A program made the position numbers and the translations under genes. The notes beneath the pieces are model-generated. The model did not search any database. It had not been told where the DNA came from and saw nothing but the letters and a program-made list of their open reading frames with translations. DNA of 64,000 bases. It comes from Clusia tigrina (Eukaryota; Arthropoda; Insecta; Diptera; Clusiidae). This document shows positions 10,375-21,244 of this stretch, one piece after another. The stretch's first letter is position 1; each line of letters opens with the position of its first letter. The stretch is from assembly GCA_920105625.2 (NCBI GenBank), contig OV050030.1:159039863-159103862 (forward strand), written 5' to 3'.

Positions 10375-13328
10375 CAACGTTTTATGACCCTCCAGTAAAA
10401 AGCTACAAGCATTTGAATGTTGCAAACTTTGACAGGTATAGGACGCACCGCATAAAAGTTAGAACCATTTGAACTTTTATCAGTGTTTGTTTTGGGACTC
10501 AAGGGTAGCGTAGCTATGAGCGATAGCTTAAATTGACAAAAGGCATGAGTACTTTATTGTCACAAAATTTCAAGGTTTTTTTACGCTCCAGTAAAAAGTT
10601 ACAAGCATATGAATGTTGCAAACTTTGATAGGTATAGGACGCACCGTATAGAAGTTAGGGCCATTTAAAGTTTTATCAGTGTTTGTTTTGGGACTCAAGG
10701 GTAGCATAGCTATGAGCGATAGCTTATATTGACAAGATTACTTTATTGTCACAAAATTTCAAGGTTTTACTACGCTCCGGTAAAAATTTACAAGCATTTG
10801 AATGTTGCCAACTTTGATAGGACGCACCGTATAGAAGTTAGGGCCATTTGAAGTTTTATCAGTGTTTGTTTTGGGAATCAAGAGTAGCATAGCTATGAGC
10901 GATAGCTTAAATTGATAAGAGTCTCGAGTACTTTATTGTCACAAAATTTCAAGGTTTTATTACACTCCTGTAAAAAGTTACAAGCATTTGAATTTTACAA
11001 ACTTTGATAGGTATAGGACGCACTGTATAGAAGTTAGGGCCATTTGAAGTTTTATCAATATTTGTTTTGGGACTCAAGGGTAGCATAGCTATGAGCGATA
11101 GCTTAAATTGATAAGAGGCTCGAGTACTTTATTGTCACAAAATTTCAACGTTTTATGACGCTCCAGTAAAAAGTTACAAGCATTTGAATGTTGCAAACTT
11201 TGATAGGTATAGGACGCACCGTATAAAAGTTAGAACCATTTGAACTTTTATCAGTGTTTGTTTTGGGACTCAAGGGTAGCGTAGCTATGAGCGATAGCTT
11301 AAATTGACAAAAGGCATGAGTACTTTATTGTCACAAAATTTCAAGGTTTTTTTACGCTCCAGTAAAAAGTTACAAGCATATGAATGTTGCAAACTTTGAT
11401 AGGTATAGGACGCACCGTATAGAAGTTAGGGCCATTTAAAGTTTTATCAGTGTTTGTTTTGGGACTCAAGGGTAGCATAGCTATGAGCGATAGCTTATAT
11501 TGACAAGATTACTTTATTGTCACAAAATTTCAAGGTTTTATTACGCTCCGGTAAAAATTTACAAGCATTTGAATGTTGCAAACTTTGATAGGTATAGGAT
11601 GCACCGTATAGAAGTTAGGGCCATTTGAAGTTTTATCAATATTTGTTTTGGGACTCAAGGGCAGCGTAGCTATGAGCGATAGCTTAAATTGATAAGAGGC
11701 TCGAGTACTTTATTATCACAAAATTTCAACGTTTTATGACGCTTCAGTAAAAAGTTACAAGCATTTGAATGTTGCAAACTTTGATAGGTATAGGACGCAC
11801 CGTATAGAAGTTAGGTCCATTTGAAGTTTTATGAGTGTTTGTTTTGCGACTCAAAGGTAGCATAGCTATGAGCGATAGCTTAAATTGATAAGAGGCTCGA
11901 GTACTTTATTGTCACAAAATTTCAAAGTTTTTTGACGCTCCAGTAAAAAGTTACTACATTTGAATGTTGCAAACTTTGATAGGTATAGGACGCACCGTAT
12001 AAAAGTTAGAACCATTTGAACTTTTATCAGTGTTTGTTTTGGGACTCAAGGGTAGCATAGCTATGAACGATAGCTTAAATTGACAAAAGGCATGAGTACT
12101 TTATTGTCACAAAATTTCAAGTTTTTTTTACGCTCCATTAAAAAGTTACAAGCATATGAATGTTGCAAACTTTAATAGGTATAGGACGCACCGTATAGAA
12201 GTTAGGTCCATTTGAAGTTTTATCAGTGTTTGGTTTGCGACTCAAAGGTAGCATAGCTATGAGCGATAGCTTAAATTGAGTACTTTATTGTCACAAAATT
12301 TCAAGGTTTTATTACGCTCCAGTAAAAAGTTACAAGCATTTGAATGTTGCAAACTTTGATAGGTATAGGACGCACCGTATAAAAGTTAGAACCATTTGAA
12401 CTTTTATCAGTGTTTGTTTTGGGACTCAAGGGTAGCATAGCTATGAGCGATAGCTTAAATTGACAAAAGGCATGAGTACTTTATTGTCACAAAATTTCTA
12501 AAAGTTAGAACCATTTGAACTTTTATCAGTGTTTGTTTTGGGACTCAAGGGTAGCGTAGCTATGAGCGATAGCTTAAATTGACAAAAGGCATGAGTACTT
12601 TATTGTCACAAAATTTCAAGGTTTTTTTACGCTCCAGTAAAAAGTTACAAGCATATGAATGTTGCAAACTTTGATAGGTATAGGACGCACCGTATAGAAG
12701 TTAGGGCCATTTAAAGTTTTATCAGTGTTTGTTTTGGGACTCAAGGGTAGCATAGCTATGAGCGATAGCTTATATTGACAAGATTACTTTATTGTCACAA
12801 AATTTCAAGGTTTTATTACGCTCCGGTAAAAATTTACAAGCATTTGAATGTTGCAAACTTTGATAGGTATAGGATGCACCGTATAGAAGTTAGGGCCATT
12901 TGAAGTTTTATCAATATTTGTTTTGGGACTCAAGGGCAGCGTAGCTATGAGCGATAGCTTAAATTGATAAGAGGCTCGAGTACTTTATTATCACAAAATT
13001 TCAACGTTTTATGACGCTTCAGTAAAAAGTTACAAGCATTTGAATGTTGCAAACTTTGATAGGTATAGGACGCACCGTATAGAAGTTAGGTCCATTTGAA
13101 GTTTTATGAGTGTTTGTTTTGCGACTCAAAGGTAGCATAGCTATGAGCGATAGCTTAAATTGATAAGAGGCTCGAGTACTTTATTGTCACAAAATTTCAA
13201 AGTTTTATGACGCTCCAGTAAAAAGTTACTACATTTGAATGTTGCAAACTTTGATAGGTATAGGACGCACCGTATAAAAGTTAGAACCATTTGAACTTTT
13301 ATCAGTGTTTGTTTTGGGACTCAAGAGT
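10375..13328 (+). repeat. Tetramer-derived block with 1275-bp-offset duplication
   Basis: CAACGTTTTATGAC openings occur at 10,375, 11,146 (771 bp), 11,727 (581 bp, one monomer short) and 13,002. The segment about 11,223-12,053 is repeated at 12,498-13,328, offset 1275 bp, sharing GGTAGCGTAGC and GTTACTACATTTG. The second copy begins at an abrupt junction (12,498/12,499). The tetramer order matches 3.9-7.0 kb, so the two loci share ancestry. Confidence 0.8.
12415..12620 (+). repeat. Out-of-phase junction at 12,498/12,499
   Basis: CACAAAATTTC is followed directly by TAAAAGTTAGAACC instead of AAGG and the first ~77 bp of a monomer. This truncated monomer marks the left end of the second copy of the 11.22-12.05 kb segment. 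Unlike most duplications here, the join is out of monomer register with little microhomology, pointing to end-joining or template switching rather than equal-phase crossover. Confidence 0.82.
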
Positions 13329-13392
13329 AGCATAGCTATGAGCGATACCTTAAATTGATAAGAGGCTCGTGTACTTTATTGTCACAAAATTT

Positions 13393-14160
13393 CAAGGTTT
13401 TATTACCCTCCAGTAAAAAGTTGCGAGCATTTGAATATTGCAAACTTTGGTAGGTATAGGATGCACCATATAGAAGTTAGGTCCATTTGAAGTTTGTTCA
13501 GTGTTAATTTTGCGACTCAAAGGTAGCATAGCTATGAGCTCTAGCTTAAATTGACAAGAGTAAAAAGTTAAAAGCATTTGAAAGTTACAAACTTTGATAT
13601 GTATAGGACGCACAGTATGGAAGTTAGTTAGATAGCTTAAATTGACATGAGGCACGAGTACTTTATTGTTACAAAATTTCAAGGGTTTATGACGCTCCAG
13701 TAAAAAGTTACAAGCATTTGATTGTTGCAAACTTTGATAGGTATAGGACGCACCGTATAGAAGTTAGGGCCATTTGAAGTTTTATTAGTGTTTGTTTTGG
13801 GACTCAAGAGTAGCATAGCTATGAGCGATACCTTAAATTGATAAGAGGCTCGTGTACTTTATTGTCACAAAATTTCAAGGTTTTATTACCCTCCAGTAAA
13901 AAGTTGCGAGCATTTGAATGTTGCAAACTTTGATAGGTATAGGATGCACCATATAGAAGTTAGGTCCATTTGAAGTTTGTTCAGTGTTTGTTTTGCGACT
14001 CAAAGGTAGCATAGCTATGAGCGCTAGCTTAAATTGACAAGAGTAAAAAGTTAAAAGCATTTGAAAGTTACAAACTTTGATATGTATAGGACGCACAGTA
14101 TAGAAGTTAGTTAGATAGCTTAAATTGACAAGAGGCACGAGTACTTTATTGTCACAAAAT
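13393..14160 (+). repeat. 483-bp trimer with two truncated monomers, tandem copies
   Basis: Phase starts at 13,393, 13,680 and 13,876 give intervals of 287 and 196 bp, a 483-bp period. The 287-bp part is a 147-bp monomer (GACAAGAGTAAAAAG join) plus a 140-bp monomer (GAAGTTAGTTAGATAGC join). The second copy starts at 13,876 with the same TTACCCTCCAG and GATACCTTAAATT variants. A related pair follows at about 14,360-14,645. Similar pairs lie at 3414-3704, 9245-9571 and 9905-10195. Confidence 0.87.
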
Positions 14161-15185
14161 TTCAAGGTTTTACTACGCTCCGGTAAAAATTTACAAGCAT
14201 TTGAATGTTGCCAACTTTGATAGGACGCACCGTATAGAAGTTAGGGCCATTTGAAGTTTTATCAGTGTTTGTTTTGGGAATCAAGAGTAGCATAGCTATG
14301 AGCGATAGCTTAAATTGATAAGAGTCTCGAGTTCTTTATTGTCACAAAATTTCAAGGTTTTATTACACTCCACTAAAAAGGTGCAAGCATTTGAATGTTG
14401 CAAACTTTGATAGGTATAGGACGCACCGTATAGAAGTTAGGTCCATTTGAAGTTTTATGAGTGTTTGTTTTGCGACTCAAAGGTAGCATAGCTATGAGCG
14501 CTAGCTTAAATTGACAAGAGTAAAAAGTTAAAAGCATTTGAATGTTACAAACTTTGATATGTATAGGACGCACAGTATAGAAGTTAGTTAGATAGCTTAA
14601 ATTGACAAGAGGCACGAGTACTTTATTGTCACAAAATTTCAGGGGTTTATGACGCTCCAGTAAAAAGTTACAAGCATTTGATTGTTGCAAACTTTGATAG
14701 GTATAGGACGCACCGTATAGAAGTTAGGGCCATTTGAAGTTTTATTAGTGTTTGTTTTGGGACTCAAGAGTAGCATATCTATAAGCGATAGCTTAAATTG
14801 ACAAGAGTACTTTATTGTCACAAAATTTCAAGGTTTCATGACGCTCCAGTAAAAAGTTGCAAGCATTTGAATGCTGCAAACTTTGATAGGTATAGGACAC
14901 ACCGTATAGAAGTTATTGCCATTTGAAGTTTTATCAGTATTTGTTTTGGGTCTCAAGGGTAGCATAGGTATGAGCGATAACTTAAATTGATAAGAGGCTC
15001 GAGTACTTTATTGTCACAAAATTTCAAGGTTTTCTGACGCTCCACTAAAAAGGTGCAAGCATTTGAATGTTACAAATTTTGATAGGTATAGGACTCACCG
15101 TATAGAAGTTAGGTCCATTTGAAGTTTTATCAGTGTTTGTTTTGGGACTCGAGAGTAGCATAGCTATGAGCGATAGCTTAAATTG

Positions 15186-16131
15186 ATAAGAGGCTCGAGT
15201 ACTTTATTGTCACAAAATTTCAAAGTTTTATGACGCTCCAGTAAAAAGTTACTACATTTGAATGTTGCAAACTTTGATAGGTATAGGACGCACCGTATAA
15301 AAGTTAGAACCATTTGAACTTTTATCAGTGTTTGTTTTAGGACTCAAGGGTAGCATAGCTATGAACGATAGCTTAAATTGACAAAAGGCATGAGTACTTT
15401 ATTGTCACAAAATTTCAAGTTTTTTTTACGCTCCATTAAAAAGTTACAAGCATATGAATGTTGCAAACTTTAATAGGTATAGGACGCACCGTATAGAAGT
15501 TAGGTCCATTTGAAGTTTTATCAGTGTTTGGTTTGCGACTCAAAGGTAGCATAGCTATGAGCGATAGCTTAAATTGAGTACTTTATTGTCACAAAATTTC
15601 AAGGTTTTATTACGTTCAAGTACAAAGTTTCAAGCATTTGAATATTGCAAACTTTGATAGGTATAGGAGGCACCGTATAGAAGTTAGGGCCATTTGAAGC
15701 TTTATAAGTGTTTGATTTGGGACTCAAGGGTAGCATATCTATGAGCGATAGCTTAAATTGATAAGAGGCTCGAGTACTTTATTGTCACAAAATTTCAAGA
15801 TTTTATTACGCTCCCGTAAAGAGTTACAAGCATTTGATTGTTGCAAACTTTGTTAGATATAAAAGTTAGGGCCATTTGAAGTTTTATCAATATTTTTTTT
15901 GGGACTCAAGGGTAGCATAGCTATGAGCGATAGCTTAAATTGACAAGAGTAAAAAGTAACAAGCATTTGATTGTTGCAAACTTTGATAGGTATAGGACGC
16001 ACCGTATAGAAGTTAGGGCCATGTGAAGTTTTATCAGTGTTTGTTTTGGGACTCAAGGGTAGCATAGCTATGAGCGATAGCTTATATTGACTAGATTACT
16101 TTATTGTCACAAAATTTCAAGGTTTTCTTAC
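15186..16131 (+). repeat. ~945-bp block, copy 2, at the Domain I/II boundary
   Basis: This is the partner of 7140-8085. It runs directly into the first Domain II anchor at about 16,117, so it carries the Domain I/II transition. It supplies the monomer order (184-bp type, GAATATTGC type, fused module, GACTAGATTAC) that is then repeated through Domain II. Confidence 0.85.
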
Positions 16132-18745
16132 GCTCCGGTAAAAATTTACAAGCATTTGAATGTTGCAAACTTTGATAGGTATAGGACGCACCGTATAGAA
16201 GTTAGGGCCATTTGAAGTTTTATTAGTGTTTGTTTTGGGACTCAAGGGTAGCATAGCTACGAGCGATAGCTTAAATGGACAAGAGTACTTTATTGTCACA
16301 AAATTTCAAGGTTTTATTACACTCCTGTAAAAAGTTACAAGCATTTGAATTTTGCAAATTTTGATAGGTATAGGACGCACCCTATAGAAGTTAGGGCCAT
16401 TTGAAGTTTTATCAATATTTGTTATGGGACTCAAGGGAAGCATAGCTATGAGCGATAGCTTAAATTGATAAGAGGCTCGAGTACTTTATTGTCACAAAAT
16501 TTCAACGTTCTGTGACGCTCCAGTAAAAAGTTACAAGCATTTGAATGTTGCAAACTTTGATAGGTATAGGAGGCACCGTATAAAAGCTAGAACCATTTGA
16601 ACTTTTATCAGTGTTTGTTTTGGGACTCAAGGGTAGTATAGCTATGAACGATAGCTTAAATTGACAAAAGGCATGAGTACTTTATTGTCACAAAATTTCA
16701 AGGTTTTTTTACGCTCCAGTAAAAAATTACAAGCATATGAATGTTGCAAATTTGATAGGTATAGGCCGCACCGTATAGAAGTTAGGTCCATTAGAAGTTT
16801 TATCAGTGTTTGGTTTGCGACTCAAAGGTAGCATAGCTATGAGCGATATCTTAAATTGAGTACTTTATTGTCACAAAATTTCAAGGTTTTATTACGCTCA
16901 AGTAAAAAGTTACAAGCATTTGAATATGGCAAACTTTGATAGGTATAGGAGGCACCGTATAGAAGTTAGGGCCATTTGAAGCTTTATAAGTGTTTGATTT
17001 GGGACTGAAGGGTAGCATATTTATGAGCGATAGCTTAAATTGATAAGAGGCTCGAGTACTTTATTGTCACAAAATTTCAAGGTTTTTTGACGCTCCAGTA
17101 AAAAGGTGCAAGCATTTGATTGTTGCAAACTTTGTTGGATATAGAAGTTAGGGCCATTTGAAGTTTTATCAATATTTTTTTTGGGACTCAAGGGTAGCAT
17201 AGCTATGAGCGATAGCTTAAATTGACAAGAGTAAAAAGTAACAAGCATTTGATTGTTGCAAACTTTGATAGGTATAGGACGCACCGTATAGAAGTTAGGG
17301 CCATTTGAAGTTTTATCAGTGTTTGTTTTGGGACTCAAGGGTAGCATAGCTATGAGCGATAGCTTATATTGACAAGATTACTTTATTGTCACACAATTTC
17401 AAGGTTTTATTACGCTCCGGTAAAAATTTACAAGCATTTGAATATTGCAAACTTTGATAGGTATAGGACACACCGTATAGAATTTAGGGCCATTTGAAGT
17501 TTTATCAGTATTTGTTTTTGGACTCAAGGGTAGCATAGGTATGAGCGATAGCTTAAATTGATAAGAGGCTCGAGTACCTTATTATCACAAAATTTCAAGG
17601 GTTTATTACACTCCTGTAAAAAGTTACAAGCATTTGAATTTTGCAAACTTTGATAGGTATAGGACGCACCGTATAGAAGTTAGGGCCATTTGAAGTTTTA
17701 TTAGTTTTTGTGTTGGGACTCAAGAGTAGAATAGCTATGAGCGATAGCTTAAATTGATAAGAGGCTCGAGTACTTTATTGTCACAAAATTTCAAGGTTTT
17801 ATTACACTCCAGTAAAAAGTTACAAGCATTTGAATTTTGCAAACTTTGATAGGTATAGGACGCACAGTATAGAAGTTAGGGCCATTTGAAGTTTTATCAA
17901 TACTTGTTTTGGGACTCAAGGGTAGCATAGCTATGAGCGATATCTTAAATTGATAAGAGGCTCGAGTACTTCATTGTCACAAAATTTCAACGTTTTATGA
18001 CGCTCCAGTAAAAAGTTACAAGCATTTGAATGTTGCAAACTTTGATAGGTATAGTTGGCACCGTATAAAAGTTAGAACCATTTGAACTTTTATCAGTATT
18101 TGTTTTGCGACTCAAGAGTAGCATAGCTATGAACGATAGCTTAAATTGACAAAAGGCATGAGTACTTTATTGTCACAAAATTTCAAGGATTTTTTACGCT
18201 CCAGTAAAAAGTTACAAGCATATGAATGTTGCAAACTTTGATAGGTATAGGACGCACCGTATAGAAGTTAGGTCAATTTGAAGTTTTATCAGTGTTTGGT
18301 TTGCGACTCAAAGGTAGCATAGCTATGTGCGATATCTTAAATTGAGTACTTTATTGTCACAAAATTTCAAGGTTTTATTACGCTCAAGTAAAAAGTAACA
18401 AGCATTTGATTGTTGCAAACTTTGATAGGTATAGGACGCACCGTATAGAAGTTAGGGCCATTTGAAGTTTTATCAGTGTTTGTTTTGGGACTCAAGGGTA
18501 GCATAGCTATGAGCGATAGCTTATATTGACAAGATTACTTTATTGTCACAAAATTTCAAGGTTTTATTACGCTCCGGTAAAAATTTACAAGCATTTGAAT
18601 GTTGCAAACTTTGATAGGTATATGACGCACCGTATAGAAGTTAGGGCCATTTGAAGTTTTATCAGTGTTTGTTTTGGGACTCAAGAGTAGCATAGCTATG
18701 AGCGATAGCTTATATTGACTAGATTACTTTATTGTCACAAAATTT

Positions 18746-18934
18746 CAAGGTTTTTTTACGCTCCGGTAAAAATTGACAAGCATTTGAATGTTGCAAACTT
18801 TGATAGGTATAGGACGCACCGTATAGAAGTTAGGGCCATTTGAAGTTTTATCAGTGTTTGTTTTGGGACTCAAGGGTAGCATAGCTACGAGCGATAGCTT
18901 AAATGGACAAGAGTACTTTATTGTCACAAAATTT
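18746..18934 (+). repeat. Representative 189-bp monomer (7-bp linker deletion)
   Basis: The linker reads GGACAAGAGTACTTT, 7 bp shorter than the 196-bp form. This is the product expected from deletion between the two GAG triplets in AAGAGGCTCGAG. Sister 189-bp types have GACAAGATTAC or GACTAGATTAC. Since 189 is 63 codons, tandem copies of this class keep reading frame, which explains many of the roughly 60-codon minus-strand frames. This copy starts with CAAGGTTTTTTTACG and serves as the higher-order repeat anchor. Confidence 0.9.
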
Positions 18935-19130
18935 CAAGGTTTTATTACACTCCTGTAAAAAGTTACAAGCATTTGAATTTTGCAAACTTTGATAGGTATA
19001 GGACGCACCGTATAGAAGTTAGGGCCATTTGAAGTTTTATCAATATTTGTTTTGGGACTCAAGGGAAGCATAGCTATGAGCGATAGCTTAAATTGATAAG
19101 AGGCTCGAGTACTTTATTGTCACAAAATTT
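18935..19130 (+). repeat. Representative 196-bp full-length monomer
   Basis: This full-length unit carries the long linker GATAAGAGGCTCGAGTAC between CTTAAATT and TTTATT. That linker holds an XhoI-type CTCGAG and most of an AGTACT site, so both sites recur through the array. This copy has CACTCCTG in place of CGCTCCAG, TTGAATTTTGC in place of TTGAATGTTGC, and AATATTTG in place of AGTGTTTG, a combination that defines one recurrent monomer type. Other 196-bp types have GACAAAAGGCATGAG or GACAAGAGGCACGAG in the linker. Confidence 0.9.
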
Positions 19131-19326
19131 CAACGTTCTATGGCGCTCCAGTAAAAAGTTACAAGCATTTGAATGTTGCAAACTTTGATAGGTATAGGAG
19201 GCACCGTATAAAAGTTAGAATCATTTGAACTTTTATCAGTGTTTGTTTTGGGACTCAAGGGTAGTATAGCTATGAACGATAGCTTAAATTGACAAAAGGC
19301 ATGAGTACTTTATTGTCACAAAATTT

Positions 19327-19510
19327 CAAGGTTTTTTTACGCTCCTGTAAAAAGTTACAAGCATTTGATTGTTGCAAACTTTGATAGCTATAGGACGCAC
19401 CGTATAGAAGTTAGGTCCATTAGAAGTGTTATCAGTGTTTGGTTTCCGACTCAAAGGTAGCATAGCTATGAGCGATATCTTAAATTGAGTACTTTATTGT
19501 CACAAAATTT
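19327..19510 (+). repeat. Representative 184-bp monomer (12-bp linker deletion)
   Basis: The linker reads AAATTGAGTACTTT, 12 bp shorter than the 196-bp form, consistent with deletion between two GA dinucleotides. It is usually coupled with TTTGGTTTGCGACTCAAAGG and GCGATATCTT; the latter breaks the hairpin arm found in other classes. The following monomer generally has GCTCAAGTAAAAAG and GAATATGGC, so this is a stable position inside the 12-mer. Confidence 0.88.
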
Positions 19511-19706
19511 CAAGGTTTTAATACGCTCAAGTAAAAAGTTACAAGCATTTGAATATGGCAAACTTTGATAGGTATAGGAGGCACCGTATAGAAGTTAGGG
19601 CCATTTGAAGCTTTATAAGTGTTTGATTTGGGACTGAAGGGTAGCATAGGTATGAGCGATAGCTTAAATTGATAAGAGGCTCGAGTACTTTATTGTCACA
19701 AAATTT

Positions 19707-20029
19707 CAAGGTTTTATGACGCTCCAGTAAATAGGTGCAAGCATTTGATTGTTGCAAACTTTGTTGGATATAGAAGTTAGGGCCATTTGAAGTTTTATCA
19801 ATATTTTTTTTTGGGACTCAAGGGTAGCATAGCTATGAGCGATAGCTTAAATTGACAAGAGTAAAAAGTAACAAGCATTTGATTGTTGCAAACTTTGATA
19901 GGTATAGGACGCACCGTATAGAAGTTAGGGCCATTTGAAGTTTTATCAGTGTTTGTTTTGGGACTCAAGGGTAGCATAGCTATGAGCGATAGCTTATATT
20001 GACAAGATTACTTTATTGTCACACAATTT
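19707..20029 (+). repeat. Fused dimer with 14-bp and 42-bp deletions (323 bp)
   Basis: Two monomers are joined with the intervening GTCACAAAATTT box missing. The first carries GTTGGATATAGAAG, lacking 14 bp between two TATAG repeats. It then runs GACAAGAGTAAAAAGTAAC, a 42-bp deletion between AGTA repeats. The module appears once per 12-mer across Domain II (for example at about 17.08, 21.56, 24.18, 28.13, 29.80, 32.61, 35.04, 37.67 and 59.69 kb). It is also present at 7.7-8.05 and 15.78-16.1 kb in Domain I. It is a diagnostic marker for the higher-order unit, and it creates the longest (145-codon) minus-strand frames. Confidence 0.9.
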
Positions 20030-21244
20030 CAAGGTTTTATTACGCTCCGGTAAAAATTTACAAGCATTTGAATGTTGCAAACTTTGATAGGTATAGGACA
20101 CACCGTATAGAAGTTAGGGCCATTTGAAGTTTTATCAGTATTTGTTTTTAGACTCAGGAGTAGCATAGCTATGAGCGATAGCTTAAATTGATAAGAGGCT
20201 CGAGTACTTCATTGTCACAAAATTTCAACGTTTAATGACGCTCCAGTAAAAAGTTACAAGCATTTGAATGTTGCAAACTTTGATAGGTATAGTTGGCACC
20301 GTATAAAAGTTAGAACCATTTGAACTTTTATCACTATTTGTTTTGGGACTCAAGAGTAGCATAGCTATGAACGATAGCTTAAATTGACAAAAGGCATGAG
20401 TACTTTATTGTCACAAAATTTCAAGGATTTTTTACGCTCCAGTAAAAAGTTACAAGCATATGAATGTTGCAAACTTTGATAGGTATAGGACGCACCGTAT
20501 AGAAGTTAGGTCAATTTGAAGTTTTATCAGTGTTTGGTTTGCGACTCAAAGGTAGCATAGCTATGTGCGATATCTTAAATTGAGTACTTTATTTTCACAA
20601 AATTTCAAGGTTTTATTACGCTCAAGTAAAAAGTAACAAGCATTTGATTGTTGCAAACTTTGATAGGTATAGGACGCACCGTATAGAAGTTAGGGCCATT
20701 TGAAGTTTTATCAGTGTTTGTTTTGGGACTCAAGGGTAGCATAGCTATGAGCGATAGCTTATATTGACAAGATTACTTTATTGTCACAAAATTTCAAGGT
20801 TTTATTACGCTCCGGTAAAAATTTACAAGCATTTGAATGTTGCAAACTTTGATAGGTATATGACGCACCGTATAGAAGTTAGGGCCATTTGAAGTTTTAT
20901 CAGTGTTTGTTTTGGGACTCAAGAGTAGCATAGCTATGAGCGATAGCTTATATTGACTAGATTACTTTATTCTCACAAAATTTCAAGGTTTTTTTACGCT
21001 CCGGTAAAAATTTACAAGCATTTGAATGTTGCAAACTTTGATAGGTATAGGACGCACCGTATAGAAGTTAGGGCCATTTGAAGTTTTATCAGTGTTTGTT
21101 TTGGGACTCAAGGGTAGCATAGCTACGAGCGATAGCTTAAATGGACAAGAGTACTTTATTGTCACAAAATTTCAAGGTTTTATTACACTCCTGTAAAAAG
21201 TTACAAGCATTTGAATGTTGCAAACTTTGATAGGTATAGGACAC

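Larger units (their letters stand above)
1..15852 (+). repeat. Domain I: heterogeneous, older-looking satellite mosaic
   Basis: Adjacent monomers differ at many positions and length classes change frequently. Local order comes from a ~771-bp tetramer at 3.89-6.98 kb, partial copies of it at 10.4-11.7 kb, and 483-bp trimers near 13.4-14.7 kb. Single-copy oddities such as ATTTGACGCACC at about 190 and GGTACC variants at about 4020 and 5560 mark local duplications. The right edge is drawn where the first long module characteristic of the next domain appears and is approximate. No genes are present. Confidence 0.8.
18746..20983 (+). repeat. 2238-bp 12-monomer higher-order repeat unit
   Basis: From one anchor to the next, successive phase intervals are 189, 196, 196, 184, 196, 323 (fused pair), 196, 196, 184, 189 and 189 bp, summing to 2238 bp. 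The next units start at 20,984 (2237 bp) and 23,221 (2238 bp). Unit 23,221-25,458 matches this one in nearly every private variant, for example AAATAGGTGCAAG at 19,729 / 24,204. The intermediate unit at 20,984 differs in internal order, so units alternate. Confidence 0.9.
16770..21244 (+). repeat. 4475-bp tandem duplication, copy 1
   Basis: This stretch is repeated immediately downstream at an offset of exactly 4475 bp, with few point differences seen by eye (for example GAATTTAGGG versus GAAGTTAGGG, and TTTTTGTGTTGGG versus TTTTTGTTTTGGG). It contains two 12-mer-type units. The left edge is where similarity to the region around 21,245 begins, near TTAGGTCCATTAGAAG. The edge lies in phase within the monomer, as expected for unequal crossing-over. 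Confidence 0.88.

Noticed and set aside
15880..15901. Poly-T runs (CAATATTTTTTTTGGG) as terminators or indel hotspots with function
   Set aside because: They are a variant of CAATATTTGTTTTGGG within a monomer type. Length differs by 1-2 T between copies, as expected from slippage, and no transcription unit is present.
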